A DNA stretch of 64,000 nt from Flavobacterium lacustre. GTDB taxonomy: Bacteria; Bacteroidota; Bacteroidia; Flavobacteriales; Flavobacteriaceae. Below the pieces are notes generated by a model. It was not told where the DNA came from. It searched no databases and worked only from the letters and a program-made list of their open reading frames with translations. Made by a program: the position numbers and the translations under genes. Each line of letters opens with the position of its first letter. Within the stretch, counting starts at the first letter, position 1. The DNA is taken from positions 310,001 to 374,000 of the forward strand of contig NZ_CP114882.2 in NCBI RefSeq assembly GCF_027474525.2, in the 5' to 3' direction. Below, piece by piece: positions 1-9,070 of this stretch.

Positions 1-15
1 CACCCACTTCAATGA
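1..15 (+). CDS. Possible 3' tail of an upstream gene
   Basis: The first five triplets of the window read as four codons and a TGA that overlaps the ATG of the next gene in the ATGA pattern common in tight operons. The activase that follows is usually encoded right after the anaerobic ribonucleotide reductase nrdD, so nrdD is the natural guess. Four residues cannot identify a protein, and this is context only. Confidence 0.3.
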   Translation, partial: HPLQ

Positions 16-701
16 AGGAAAATGTTAGTACTCCCATTTACAGCATAACACCTTTTACTTTATTAGATTATGCGCATAAATCAGCCTGCATTCTTTGGTT
101 TGCAGGCTGTAATATGCGTTGTTTATATTGCTACAATCCCGAAATCGTGTTGGGAAAAGGAACTATTTCTTTCGAAAAAGTACTTGCTTTTCTTCAAACC
201 CGAAAAAACTTATTGGATGCAGTCGTTTTTAGCGGTGGCGAATGCTTGCTTCATAAAAACATTCAGGAACTGATTGCTACAGTAAAAAAAATGGGATTCT
301 TAGTCAAAATTGATACTAACGGTTCCAAACCAAAAATTTTGCAAGAGCTGATTGACCAACACTTGATTGATTACGTAGCTTTAGATTTTAAAGCACTACC
401 GGCACATTTCAAAAAAATAACAGAATCGAAGCTTTTTCAACCTTTTGAGAAATCCTTACATTTACTGCTCGAAAGCCAAGTTCCTTTTGAAGTTCGTACC
501 ACAGTTCATTCTGATTTAATCAATGAAAATGATGCCCGCCTGATGATTGACTATTTAGAAACCAAGCAGTACATTGGGGATTATTACTTTCAATATTTTA
601 TGAATGGTGTTAAAACAATAGGTAAATTAGGATATTCTAGCCGAGTATTGGAACGAGAAACACTTTCGACATCAAAAATTAAAGTTCATTTTAGAGGGTA
701 A
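12..701 (+). CDS. nrdG: Anaerobic ribonucleoside-triphosphate reductase activating protein (radical SAM)
   Basis: This 229-residue radical SAM protein carries the cluster motif CNMRCLYC (Cys33, Cys37, Cys40), which holds a [4Fe-4S] centre and S-adenosylmethionine. A glycine-rich SAM-binding stretch, VVFSGGECLL, follows near residue 75. The family makes the glycyl radical on the class III anaerobic ribonucleotide reductase, allowing dNTP synthesis without oxygen. It is longer than Escherichia coli NrdG (about 155 residues) and resembles the longer NrdG2-type activases. The gene is two bases upstream of a membrane protein that probably shares its transcript. A different radical SAM activase is possible, but the context fits NrdG. 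Confidence 0.85.
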   Translation: MKENVSTPIYSITPFTLLDYAHKSACILWFAGCNMRCLYCYNPEIVLGKGTISFEKVLAFLQTRKNLLDAVVFSGGECLLHKNIQELIATVKKMGFLVKIDTNGSKPKILQELIDQHLIDYVALDFKALPAHFKKITESKLFQPFEKSLHLLLESQVPFEVRTTVHSDLINENDARLMIDYLETKQYIGDYYFQYFMNGVKTIGKLGYSSRVLERETLSTSKIKVHFRG

Positions 702-703
702 TT

Positions 704-1936
704 ATGAAAAAGAGCTGGTTATTGATTTGTTTTATTAATTTTTTCATTGCTGCTCTCATGGGACTTTTGCTCCGTTTGATGTATGTAGCTCCGGTCGAAA
801 GAATTAATTTTCAATTCTTATTGCATGGTCATTCTCATGTAGCGATGTTGGGTTGGGTGTATTTGATGTTATACTGCTTTATTTTTCATTTTTTTATTCC
901 CAAAGAAGCGCAACAAAAACCCATTTACAACCGATTATTTTGGATTACTGAATTTGCGGTAGTCGGCATGATGATTCGGTTTCCGATGGAAGGATACGCT
1001 TTATTTTCGATTGCTTTTTCAACCTTACACATTTTTTGCAGTTACTGTTTCTGTTGGTTAGTTTGGAAGGATTCCAAGCCCGCTTCCGTTCCCGAAAAAC
1101 AGTTGTTGCAAACCGCTTTATTGTTTATGATTCTATCCACAATAGGCGTTTGGTGTTTAGGTCCTGTTGTAGGATTGTTGGGCAAAGCGAGTCCTTTTTA
1201 TCAAATTGCGATTCAATTCTTCTTGCATTTTCAATTTAACGGTTGGTTTTTAATTGCCATTTTAGCTTTGTTTTTTCATCAGATAAAAGCTGAAATCAAT
1301 GCAAACCAGTTTCGTTTATTTTACTTTTTACTCGTTACCGCAACGATTTTAACCTTGGCTTTGCCAGTAAGCTGGTATGTGTCAAATCCCATTTTTTATT
1401 GGATAAACAGTTTAGGCGTTATACTGCAACTGTTATCTTTTTTAGTATTTATAAAACTTATTCGCCCTCATTTCTCTTCCTTCTTTATTCGTTTAAAAAA
1501 AATGGAGAAAACCGTTTATGGTTTTGCAATAGGATCATTGACCATAAAAGTCGGAATACAATTAGTCGTTTTACTACCCGGATTGGGTCAAATTTCACAT
1601 CAAATCCGGAATTTTGTAATTGGTTACATTCATTTATGCATGTTGGGCATTATTACAGGTTTTTTATTGGGGTTTGCATTGCAAAATACTTTTGTAAACA
1701 GCAAAAACATTTTAGTGAGCTGGGGATTAAAAGTATTTTTATTTGGATTTATTGTAACAGAATTCCTTTTATTTCTTCAAGGAATCTATCTGTTTTTGAA
1801 CCAAGGAGCATTACCGCTGTATCAGCAATACCTATTTTTGGCGAGTATAGGCTTGCCACTTGGGCTTTTGCTTATGGCAATTGGGATTAATGGTAAACAG
1901 TCCCATTTTTCTGACGAAATAATTACCATAGAATGA
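704..1936 (+). CDS. Polytopic membrane protein resembling haem-copper oxidase subunit I
   Basis: The 410-residue protein is almost entirely hydrophobic, with roughly eleven or twelve membrane spans. It has histidines inside helices: HGHSHVAMLGW near residue 41 and FFLHFQFNGWF near residue 172. This placing recalls the haem-ligand histidines of NorB and cbb3-type subunit I, but the full set of oxidase ligands cannot be confirmed by eye. It starts two bases after the anaerobic reductase activase and ends just before an Rrf2 regulator with three Cys. This suggests a role in low-oxygen or nitric oxide physiology, which is inference. NnrS-like haem proteins are an alternative. Confidence 0.55.
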   Translation: MKKSWLLICFINFFIAALMGLLLRLMYVAPVERINFQFLLHGHSHVAMLGWVYLMLYCFIFHFFIPKEAQQKPIYNRLFWITEFAVVGMMIRFPMEGYALFSIAFSTLHIFCSYCFCWLVWKDSKPASVPEKQLLQTALLFMILSTIGVWCLGPVVGLLGKASPFYQIAIQFFLHFQFNGWFLIAILALFFHQIKAEINANQFRLFYFLLVTATILTLALPVSWYVSNPIFYWINSLGVILQLLSFLVFIKLIRPHFSSFFIRLKKMEKTVYGFAIGSLTIKVGIQLVVLLPGLGQISHQIRNFVIGYIHLCMLGIITGFLLGFALQNTFVNSKNILVSWGLKVFLFGFIVTEFLLFLQGIYLFLNQGALPLYQQYLFLASIGLPLGLLLMAIGINGKQSHFSDEIITIE

Positions 1937-1948
1937 AACTAATTTCAA

Positions 1949-1956
1949 TAATTTTG
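1949..1956 (+). promoter_or_regulatory. -7 promoter box for the Rrf2 gene
   Basis: TAATTTTG matches the Bacteroidota -7 consensus TAnnTTTG and ends 14 bases before the ATG, giving a very short leader. No clear TTG lies 19-20 bases upstream, so the promoter may be weak or activator dependent. Confidence 0.45.
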
Positions 1957-1970
1957 TAAAAAAAACAACT

Positions 1971-2405
1971 ATGTTTTCTAAAACTTGTGAATACGGAATC
2001 CGAGCCACTATTTTTATAGCCTCCCAATCTTATCAAAACAACAGAGTAGGTCTGAAAGATATTGCGAAAAAGATAGATTCCCCAGAGGCTTTCACCGCCA
2101 AAATTCTGCAAATACTCTCTAAAAATAATATTATTCATTCCATCAAAGGAGTGGGCGGCGGTTTTGATATTCCCAAAGAAACCATGAGCCAAATTACCCT
2201 TTCCCAAATTGTAACTGCTCTTGAAGGCGACAACGTTTTTACCGGTTGTGGCTTAGGTTTACATCATTGCTCCGAGGAACACCCTTGCCCGATGCATGAA
2301 AAGTTTAAGGCGATTCGAAATGAATTAGCCAGCATGCTCGAAACGACTAATCTGGAGGAATTGGCCATAGGAATTAAATCTGGAGATACTTTTTTAAGGT
2401 ACTGA
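1971..2405 (+). CDS. Rrf2-family transcriptional regulator with three-Cys cluster
   Basis: The 144-residue protein begins with the Rrf2 winged helix-turn-helix (YGIRATIFIA, then a wing around GVGGGFDIP near residues 60-68). Cys93, Cys100 and Cys106 are spaced C-x6-C-x5-C, close to the C-x5-C-x5-C iron-sulfur ligand pattern of IscR and NsrR. Members with such a cluster sense NO or iron-sulfur status. It follows the oxidase-like membrane protein and the anaerobic reductase activase, which it may regulate. The effector is inferred; an NsrR-like NO sensor is the first choice. Confidence 0.85.
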   Translation: MFSKTCEYGIRATIFIASQSYQNNRVGLKDIAKKIDSPEAFTAKILQILSKNNIIHSIKGVGGGFDIPKETMSQITLSQIVTALEGDNVFTGCGLGLHHCSEEHPCPMHEKFKAIRNELASMLETTNLEELAIGIKSGDTFLRY

Positions 2406-2817
2406 TACAAATCTTATATTTTAAAAAAAAATTGGAATTGGCACAAGTGAAACACTCTCATTAACATTGTAGTATTTTTTAAATTTTTATTGCAAAATTT
2501 CTACTGTTGGTAATGCATTGTATTTCAAAGTGCCTCAAAAACAATTGAACACTATTTTTCTAAAATCAACTAATTTACCATTTTGGTATTAGAAGCATTA
2601 TTCGATGTAATCGTTGATCGTGTGTTCCGGTTGATAACCCCAATCCTAATTGCGAAAAACTTTGAATGATTAGACTCTTACAAATTATTCCTTTGGTAGA
2701 TGCGTTTGGCATATCTCCTATTTACTACCATTAAACAGTAAATCCAATAACTTATTTAGATAATTATATAAATTTTAGCCAATTAAAAAGTAGAATTTTA
2801 CAATCTAAATATTGGTT
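2406..2817. other. Intergenic region without a confident gene
   Basis: This stretch of about 410 bases holds no convincing gene. A short palindrome, TACCA-TTT-TGGTA, lies near 2577-2589. On the minus strand around 2600-2700 short protein-like segments appear in two frames, one of them ending DWGYQPEHTINDYIE and a stop. That could be the decayed tail of a nucleotide-sugar epimerase or threonine dehydrogenase, but the match is too short to call. Confidence 0.3.
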
Positions 2818-3672
2818 ATGAAAAAATCACTCCTTGCTTTATCTTGTCTGCTAATAGTCCTTGTAAGTGCTTGCAAACAAAAAGAAGAAAAAACAGTCCT
2901 TAAAACTAAAAAAGTTGTAGTCCGACAAATTCCAAAAACCATTACCTATCAGTTAGCTGATGCGAAACAATGGCTGGCTGCAAATAAGGCTGACAGTACA
3001 AAACTTAATATTGCTTTTGCAGTAAACAGAACAGACAAAACTAATTTTGCTGAAATGGATTCTGTAGTGATACCAAAGGTTATGAGCGGAGATATTGCCG
3101 CTTACCTCCCGTTTCCTCTTGAAGTTCCTTACTTGAAAGAGGTAAATAAAATTATTTTATTCTCGTACCCAACACAAACTTTTGCTACATATGAAAACGG
3201 AGAATTAATCTATACTGGTCCAACCAATATGGGTAGAAAAAAAGATCCTACACCAACAGGACTTTTTTATACCAACTGGAAGGCTGAACAAACTACGAGC
3301 ACATTTAATGATGAGTGGGATTTACGCTGGAATTTTAATATTGCTAATAAAATGGGAATTGGCTGGCATCAATACAGTTTACCCGGTTATCCCGCCTCCC
3401 ATTCCTGCTTGAGATTGCAAGAGAAAGATGCCCGTTATCTTTATGAATGGGCAGATCAATGGGTTTTATCTGATTCCGACAGTGTAAAAGTGAAAGGCAC
3501 GCCTGTACTAGTTTTTGGTTCATATGATTTTGATGCTCCTAAACCGTGGTTGCAGTTAGTTCGTAGTCCGCACGCATTAGACATTTCCAAAAATGAAATC
3601 GAAAAACAAATGACACCTTACTTAAATGCGGTTCTTGCACAACAAAAAATCAGACAAAACAGTGTGAAATAA
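2818..3672 (+). CDS. L,D-transpeptidase (YkuD family) lipoprotein
   Basis: The 284-residue protein starts with a lipoprotein signal (LVSAC, lipidated Cys19). The catalytic motif HQYSLPGYPASHSCLRL lies near residues 187-203 and supplies the His and the nucleophilic Cys of the YkuD fold. L,D-transpeptidases make 3-3 cross-links in peptidoglycan or attach proteins to it, in the periplasm. The ATG at 2818 is preferred over an in-frame TTG two codons upstream because it directly opens the signal peptide. The gene appears monocistronic. Confidence 0.88.
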   Translation: MKKSLLALSCLLIVLVSACKQKEEKTVLKTKKVVVRQIPKTITYQLADAKQWLAANKADSTKLNIAFAVNRTDKTNFAEMDSVVIPKVMSGDIAAYLPFPLEVPYLKEVNKIILFSYPTQTFATYENGELIYTGPTNMGRKKDPTPTGLFYTNWKAEQTTSTFNDEWDLRWNFNIANKMGIGWHQYSLPGYPASHSCLRLQEKDARYLYEWADQWVLSDSDSVKVKGTPVLVFGSYDFDAPKPWLQLVRSPHALDISKNEIEKQMTPYLNAVLAQQKIRQNSVK

Positions 3673-3720
3673 TACATCGATAGAAACCGTATCTTTACTA
3701 ACTATTTAAAAATAAAGACC

Positions 3721-3894
3721 ATGGAAATCAATTGGATATTATTAGGAATCATAGCTGTGTTTGTGATTATTTTGATTCTCTTTATCATTAGAGTCAATCA
3801 AAAAGATAAAAAAAAGTACACCAACTTTTTAAATAATGATTTCAAAAAAGAACCCGAAGAAGAGGTAGATTCAAATCACGATAACACCTATTAA
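3721..3894 (+). CDS. Small single-span membrane protein (57 aa)
   Basis: This short ORF starts with ATG and encodes one strongly hydrophobic helix (residues 4-25, WILLGIIAVFVIILILFII), followed by a lysine-rich stretch and an acidic tail ending NTY. The length and layout resemble the small anchor-type proteins often found in Flavobacteriia. No function can be assigned. It follows the L,D-transpeptidase by 48 bases and could be cotranscribed with it. Confidence 0.6.
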   Translation: MEINWILLGIIAVFVIILILFIIRVNQKDKKKYTNFLNNDFKKEPEEEVDSNHDNTY

Positions 3895-4024
3895 TTTTAC
3901 ATCTAGAGCATCATATTTTGTATGTCTTTACTTTAGACATCAATAAAAATTGTCCGAAATAATTAAACGACACTTTCCTCCTGATTAGTATTTTTATTAT
4001 ATTTATAAAAAATACAATCAAAGA

Positions 4025-4357
4025 ATGATTCAACATACCCTCATCTTTAGCGCCCCAAAAATTGAAATCCCTTCGACTAAAATAATAGATTTTGTAAAAG
4101 ATTTGATTAGTGCTAATTTAACCAACATTGAATATTTTGGAACGAAACAAATCAACAACTTAGATTGTTTTAATGAAGAAATGCAAAGTAAAACAGACAC
4201 TTCAACCTTTATTATTTTTCATTTTGATGATGAAGAAATAGCTTATAAAACTCATAATGAGGGTGCTGTATTTAATATTATTTTCAAAAAATTGAATTTT
4301 GGAAAAATAGGACAAGTTCTGGTTAGTGAAACCTCTATTGAGATTTCCGTTCACTAA
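4025..4357 (+). CDS. Hypothetical protein (110 aa)
   Basis: I do not recognise this 110-residue protein. It has no signal peptide and reads as a small alpha/beta cytosolic protein with an acidic FHFDDEEIAY segment. The codon use looks like a real gene. Its TAA stop is followed in the same frame by about 49 further sense codons (see the next entry), so a longer ancestral protein or a neighbouring fragment is possible. Confidence 0.5.
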   Translation: MIQHTLIFSAPKIEIPSTKIIDFVKDLISANLTNIEYFGTKQINNLDCFNEEMQSKTDTSTFIIFHFDDEEIAYKTHNEGAVFNIIFKKLNFGKIGQVLVSETSIEISVH

Positions 4358-4507
4358 AAACCAAAAAAAATCTTAGGATTCATTATCTTACAAATTGGAC
4401 TATACACCAAACAAAAACAAGATATTGACAAAACCAACTTTACACGATTTGGTGTACCATTTAATATTCAAAATAAAAGAATTAAAGCAAGCTCCGTCAA
4501 GCGCTAA
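4358..4507 (+). other. In-frame open segment downstream of the 110-aa ORF, possible relic
   Basis: Directly after the TAA at 4355-4357 the same frame stays open to a TAA at 4505-4507. It encodes a hydrophobic stretch (KILGFIILQIGLYTKQ) and then a polar, basic tail. It has no ATG start. It may be the end of a once-longer gene, a readthrough extension or chance. The rest of the region up to nadA (4508-4705) holds only the nadA promoter. Confidence 0.25.
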
Positions 4508-4630
4508 GAGCATCAGTTAAGTCTGACAAACAAGAATACTATTGGTTTATATTACCTATTTTACAAGATATTTAACAAAATATGTTTTTATATGCTAAAA
4601 ACAACATGCGCTTAAGTGCTTAGTTTTAAC

Positions 4631-4638
4631 TATTTTTG
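4631..4638 (+). promoter_or_regulatory. Probable -7 box for nadA-nadB
   Basis: TATTTTTG fits TAnnTTTG and lies 67 bases before the chosen nadA start. No TTG was found at the usual distance upstream, so support is moderate. Confidence 0.4.
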
Positions 4639-4705
4639 TGGTCATAAAAAGTGGGGCGGTACAACAAATTCAGTTGCCCGTACTAAAAAAATTAAAAACA
4701 AGAGA

Positions 4706-5635
4706 ATGAAAAGTCTTAAAGAACGTATATTGGAATTGAAGAAAGAGAAAAATGCGGTTATTCTAGCCCATTATTATCAAGAAGCCGATATTCAGGATAT
4801 TGCTGATTATGTGGGTGACAGTCTAGGATTATCACAAGAAGCAATGAAAGTGGATGCCGATATTATCCTTTTTGCAGGTGTACATTTTATGGCCGAAACA
4901 GCCAAGATTTTAAACCCTTCAAAAAAAGTAATTCTTCCGGATTTAAAAGCCGGTTGCTCACTTGCAGAATCGTGTCCTCCAGATTTATTCAAAAAATTCA
5001 CAGACGCACATCCAGACCATATTGTAATCACTTATGTGAACTGTTCTGCCGAAATTAAAGCCTTGAGCGATATTGTTTGTACCTCATCGAATGCTTTGAA
5101 AATCGTAGAATCAATCCCGAAAGAAACACCGATTATCTTTGCACCCGATAAGAATTTAGGAAAATACATCATCAGTAAAACAGGTCGTGACATGTTACTT
5201 TGGGACGGTTCTTGTGTAGTTCATGAAGCTTTTTCATTAGATAAATTGATAGCCTTACACAAAGAACATCCGGATGCAAAAATCATTGCTCATCCTGAAT
5301 CTGAAACTCATATTTTACAAACTGCAGCCTATATTGGCTCAACTGCAGGAATGATTGATTATGTCAAAACAAATCCTAATCATAAGTTTATTGTAGCTAC
5401 CGAAGCAGGAATTCTACATAAAATGCAACAAGAAGTGCCTGATAAAATATTGATTCCGGCACCGGCAAAAGAAAATAATACTTGTGCTTGCAGCGAATGT
5501 GGCTACATGAAAATGAACACATTACAAAAAGTTTACAATTGCCTGCTCAACGAAACTCCCGAAATTGATGTTCCGGAAGACATCCGAAAAAGAGCTTTAC
5601 TTCCTATAGAACGCATGCTAGAATTATCTAAATAA
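4706..5635 (+). CDS. nadA: Quinolinate synthase
   Basis: NadA condenses iminoaspartate with dihydroxyacetone phosphate to quinolinate, the second step of de novo NAD synthesis. The 309-residue protein shows the family signatures [19 protein letters not shown] and [19 protein letters not shown]. Likely [4Fe-4S] ligand cysteines occur in [15 protein letters not shown] and [11 protein letters not shown]. The ATG at 4706 is chosen because the upstream 30 codons are basic and unlike the family, and because the conserved MKSLKERI start fits. The stop overlaps the nadB start as TAATG, so the two genes are translationally coupled. Confidence 0.96.
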   Translation: MKSLKERILELKKEKNAVILAHYYQEADIQDIADYVGDSLGLSQEAMKVDADIILFAGVHFMAETAKILNPSKKVILPDLKAGCSLAESCPPDLFKKFTDAHPDHIVITYVNCSAEIKALSDIVCTSSNALKIVESIPKETPIIFAPDKNLGKYIISKTGRDMLLWDGSCVVHEAFSLDKLIALHKEHPDAKIIAHPESETHILQTAAYIGSTAGMIDYVKTNPNHKFIVATEAGILHKMQQEVPDKILIPAPAKENNTCACSECGYMKMNTLQKVYNCLLNETPEIDVPEDIRKRALLPIERMLELSK

Positions 5636-7170
5636 TGGTAGTAACAAATTATTTAATCATAGGTTCCGGAGTTGCCGGATTGACTTTTGCTATAAAAATT
5701 GCAGACCGATTTCCCGACAAAAAAGTAACCATTGTCACTAAAGCGAACGCAGACGAATCTAACACTAAATATGCGCAAGGCGGTATTGCCATTGTCACTG
5801 ATAAAGATGAGGATTCGTACCAAAAACATATTGAAGACACACTAATTTGTGGCGATGGTTTGTGTGATGAAGCCGTAGTAAAAATGGTAATTACCGAAGG
5901 TCCGAAACGATTAAAAGAACTCATAGAATGGGGCGCTAAATTTGACAAAAATGCTGAAGGAAATTTAGATTTAGGCAAAGAAGGCGGTCATTCTGAGAAC
6001 AGAGTCGTTCACCATAAAGACCAAACGGGTTCTGAAATTGAACGTGCCATTTTAATGCAAGTCTATCAAAAAGAAAATATTACTGTTTTAGACCATCACT
6101 TTGCCATTGACTTAATTACCGAAAATAACTGTTGTTTTGGCGCATTGGTTTTAGACGAAAAAACAAAAAAAACAACGACCTATCAATCCGAAATTACCTT
6201 ATTGGCTACCGGAGGAATTGGTCATCTTTACGGTCACACCACCAATCCAATAATTGCTACAGGTGACGGAATTGCAATGGCAAATCGCGCTAAAGCAGCC
6301 ATTAAGGAAATGGAATTCATTCAGTTTCACCCTACTGCTTTATATGATGCTTCCACGGGTTCAAAATTTTTAATTTCAGAAGCGGTTCGAGGTTTTGGAG
6401 CATATTTACGTACCAAAAAAGGCCATCGGTTCATGCTTGATTATGATGAAAGAGGTGAACTTGCTTCGAGAGATATTGTATCGCAATGCATCGATTTAGA
6501 ACTAAAAAAATCAGGAGATGATTGCGTATATTTAGATTGTACTCATTTAGATTTACAGGCTTTTATAAAGCATTTCCCAATGATTTATAAGTATTGTAAA
6601 AAAACCGGAATTGATATTGCCAAAGATTGGATTCCTGTCGTTCCCGCTCAGCATTACCTTTGTGGCGGAATTGTAGTCGATAAAAACGGAAAAACTTCTA
6701 TCGAAAATTTATTTGCTTGTGGCGAATGTTCCCGCACGGGTTTGCACGGCGCCAATCGCTTAGCATCCAATTCCTTGTTAGAAGCATTAGTTTATTCTAA
6801 TACTATTTATGAATATTTAGCCGATGATACTTTAAAAATCAGCAAACCAAAAAACAATATTACCGATTGGAAATCCGTTGAAAAACCGGAAATAAATTCA
6901 GAATATTTGACCGAAATGAAATCGAAATTACAACTTTTGATGCGTCAAAATGCTGGAATTGTTCGAAATGATTCGGATTTGCTCAAGGCAAAAAAACAAC
7001 TGCTGCTTTGGCAAACCGAAATGGAAGAACTAGAAAAAACCCATTCCATCAGCGTCGCTTTTTACGAGTTACTCAATATGATTGCAATTGCGCTTTTAAT
7101 AGTACAACAGTCGCTTGACAGACAAGAGAATCGTGGTGGTTTTGTAAAATTGCAATCGGATAAAGTATAA
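5635..7170 (+). CDS. nadB: L-aspartate oxidase
   Basis: NadB is the FAD enzyme that oxidises L-aspartate to iminoaspartate, the substrate of NadA encoded just upstream. The 511-residue protein opens with the dinucleotide-binding motif LIIGSGVAGLTFAIK. It has the flavin region KYAQGGIA near residue 45, the active-site stretch EFIQFHPTAL, and the C-terminal FAD motif GLHGANRLASNSLLEAL. Its length is normal for the family. The start codon overlaps the nadA stop, which supports a two-gene operon. Confidence 0.97.
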   Translation: MVVTNYLIIGSGVAGLTFAIKIADRFPDKKVTIVTKANADESNTKYAQGGIAIVTDKDEDSYQKHIEDTLICGDGLCDEAVVKMVITEGPKRLKELIEWGAKFDKNAEGNLDLGKEGGHSENRVVHHKDQTGSEIERAILMQVYQKENITVLDHHFAIDLITENNCCFGALVLDEKTKKTTTYQSEITLLATGGIGHLYGHTTNPIIATGDGIAMANRAKAAIKEMEFIQFHPTALYDASTGSKFLISEAVRGFGAYLRTKKGHRFMLDYDERGELASRDIVSQCIDLELKKSGDDCVYLDCTHLDLQAFIKHFPMIYKYCKKTGIDIAKDWIPVVPAQHYLCGGIVVDKNGKTSIENLFACGECSRTGLHGANRLASNSLLEALVYSNTIYEYLADDTLKISKPKNNITDWKSVEKPEINSEYLTEMKSKLQLLMRQNAGIVRNDSDLLKAKKQLLLWQTEMEELEKTHSISVAFYELLNMIAIALLIVQQSLDRQENRGGFVKLQSDKV

Positions 7171-7238
7171 ACTTTTGTTAACACTTAAACCTTTGATACT
7201 TAATGCTGTCTTATTTCTATAACTTAAAAACAATAGAA

Positions 7239-7658
7239 ATGAAAAAATTATTTATTGCCGCATTATTAATCGTTGGAATGACCAGCTTTGCCCAAGACAG
7301 AAAAGAAAGACCTGGAAGAGAAGCCATGGAGAATTTAACTCCGGATCAACGAAATCAACTAATGTTAAAAAAGATGACATTAGAGTTAGACCTGACTGCA
7401 AAACAACAAGAACAGATGAGTAAAGTCATTGCGGAACAAACTGCCAAAAGAGAAGCGATGAAAGCCAGTCGAAAAGCAGCTACGGAAAAACCGACCAGTG
7501 ACGAACGTTTTGCAATGAAAAACAAAATGTTAGACGAACAAATTGCAATGAAAGCTAAAATGAAAGGTATTTTATCTCCGGAACAATTCATAAAATGGGA
7601 AGCCATGAAAGAAAAACACCAAGGAGACAGAGGTGATCGAAAAGGACCAAGAAAATAA
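7239..7658 (+). CDS. Spy/LTXXQ-like periplasmic protein
   Basis: The 139-residue protein has a clear signal peptide (LFIAALLIVGMTSFAQ). The mature part is charged and helical, with two LTxxQ-type repeats: LTPDQRNQL near residue 31 and LTAKQQEQM near residue 50. A third, degenerate one (LSPEQFIKW) lies near residue 110. Spy and CpxP relatives act as periplasmic chaperones or stress sensors. The ATG at 7239 is chosen over one 12 codons upstream because it directly precedes the signal peptide. The exact role here is unknown. Confidence 0.7.
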   Translation: MKKLFIAALLIVGMTSFAQDRKERPGREAMENLTPDQRNQLMLKKMTLELDLTAKQQEQMSKVIAEQTAKREAMKASRKAATEKPTSDERFAMKNKMLDEQIAMKAKMKGILSPEQFIKWEAMKEKHQGDRGDRKGPRK

Positions 7659-7666
7659 TTTAAAAC

Positions 7667-7698
7667 AAAAAACTTCCGGCGAAAACCGGAAGTTTTTT
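7667..7698. terminator. Bidirectional intrinsic terminator
   Basis: A GC-rich stem, AACTTCCGG with CCGGAAGTT around a six-base loop, is flanked by A and T runs on its two sides. It can stop transcription from both the Spy-like gene and the converging hemL. Confidence 0.9.
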
Positions 7699-7718
7699 GT
7701 TTTTAAAAGCTTTTATAA

Positions 7719-9005
7719 TTAAAAAGTTTTAGACACTTTATTTACCGCTTGAATGGTAAAATCTAAATCTTCATACGTAAGCGCATCCGTAATAAACCAA
7801 GTTTCATATGCTGATGGCGCAATATAAATTCCTTCCTGCAATAAGCCGTGAAAGAACTTCTTAAAAGTTTCATTGTCTCCTTTGGCAGCACTTTGAAAAT
7901 CAACTACAGGATTTGCATCAAAATGTACGGAAATCATAGACCCTATTCTATTGATTGTAAAAACTACATTATTTGCTTTCAAAACCCTTTCGATTCCGGC
8001 ACCCAAATAGGCTGTTTTTTCTTCTAATCTTTTAAAAATTTCGCGATCAGTATCTAAAGCCTGCAACATTGATAATCCTGCAGCCATAGCTAACGGATTT
8101 CCTGACAATGTTCCTGCTTGATAAACCGGTCCGAGTGGAGCCAGATAATTCATTATTTCGGCACGGGCGGCAAAAGCACCAACCGGCAAACCACCTCCAA
8201 TTACTTTTCCGAAAGTTACAATATCAGCCGTAATGTTGAATAATTCCTGAACACCGCCACGAGCAAGACGGAAGCCAGTCATTACCTCGTCAAAAATTAA
8301 AAGAATTCCATTATCAGTACACATTTGGCGTAGCCCTTCTAAAAACCCTTTATTAGGCGGAATACAACCCATATTTCCGGCTACTGGCTCAACAATTATG
8401 GCAGCAATTTCGTTTTTATTCGCTTCAATCAAAGCTGCAACATTATCTAAATCATTGTATTTGGCCAGCAAAGTATCTTTTGCAGTTCCTTCGGTTACAC
8501 CAGGACTATTTGGTGTTCCAAAAGTAATTGCACCACTACCCGCTTGGATCAAAAATGAATCCGAATGGCCATGATAACAACCCGCAAATTTGATTATTTT
8601 ATCTCTTTTTGTAAATCCACGAGCCAATCGTACGGCACTCATACAGGCTTCGGTTCCTGAGTTTACAAATCTGATTTTATCAATATTCGGCACCATAGAA
8701 ACGGCCAAAGCTGCAATTTGAGTTTCTAATGCTGTAGGCATTCCGAAAGAAGTTCCCAATTTTGCTTTTTCGATTACTGCTTGTACAACTGGTTCATATG
8801 CATGACCCAGAATCATTGGTCCCCAAGAATTAATATAATCTATCAAACGGTTTCCGTCTTCATCATACAAATAAGCTCCTTTTGCACTTTTAACAAAAAT
8901 TGGAGTTCCACCTACTGCTTTAAAGGCGCGAACTGGCGAATTTACACCTCCAGGAATTACTTTTTCTGCTTCAGCAAATAGCTGACTACTTCTTTGATAC
9001 ATCAT
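7719..9005 (-). CDS. hemL: Glutamate-1-semialdehyde 2,1-aminomutase
   Basis: HemL converts glutamate-1-semialdehyde to 5-aminolevulinate, the C5 route into haem. The 428-residue PLP enzyme has the N-terminal family signature [11 protein letters not shown], the cofactor region [16 protein letters not shown], and the PLP lysine in [15 protein letters not shown] near residue 265. The length is normal. Two adjacent ATG codons can start the protein. It lies 65 bases downstream of the glucosaminidase gene on the same strand and converges on the Spy-like gene across a strong terminator. Confidence 0.97.
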   Translation of the reverse strand: MMYQRSSQLFAEAEKVIPGGVNSPVRAFKAVGGTPIFVKSAKGAYLYDEDGNRLIDYINSWGPMILGHAYEPVVQAVIEKAKLGTSFGMPTALETQIAALAVSMVPNIDKIRFVNSGTEACMSAVRLARGFTKRDKIIKFAGCYHGHSDSFLIQAGSGAITFGTPNSPGVTEGTAKDTLLAKYNDLDNVAALIEANKNEIAAIIVEPVAGNMGCIPPNKGFLEGLRQMCTDNGILLIFDEVMTGFRLARGGVQELFNITADIVTFGKVIGGGLPVGAFAARAEIMNYLAPLGPVYQAGTLSGNPLAMAAGLSMLQALDTDREIFKRLEEKTAYLGAGIERVLKANNVVFTINRIGSMISVHFDANPVVDFQSAAKGDNETFKKFFHGLLQEGIYIAPSAYETWFITDALTYEDLDFTIQAVNKVSKTF

Positions 9006-9070
9006 TTTTTTATGATTCTGATTTATGATTTTATAATCGACTACACTCTTTTCAGACTGTCCTTTTTTTT

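Noticed and set aside
2590..2710. Minus-strand fragment like the end of a nucleotide-sugar epimerase or threonine dehydrogenase
   Set aside because: Only about 15 residues look familiar and frames are broken; not enough to name a relic.
4403..4456. Inverted repeat TACACCAAA / TTTGGTGTA
   Set aside because: Nine-base arms 36 bases apart with no promoter or gene context; likely chance in AT-rich DNA.
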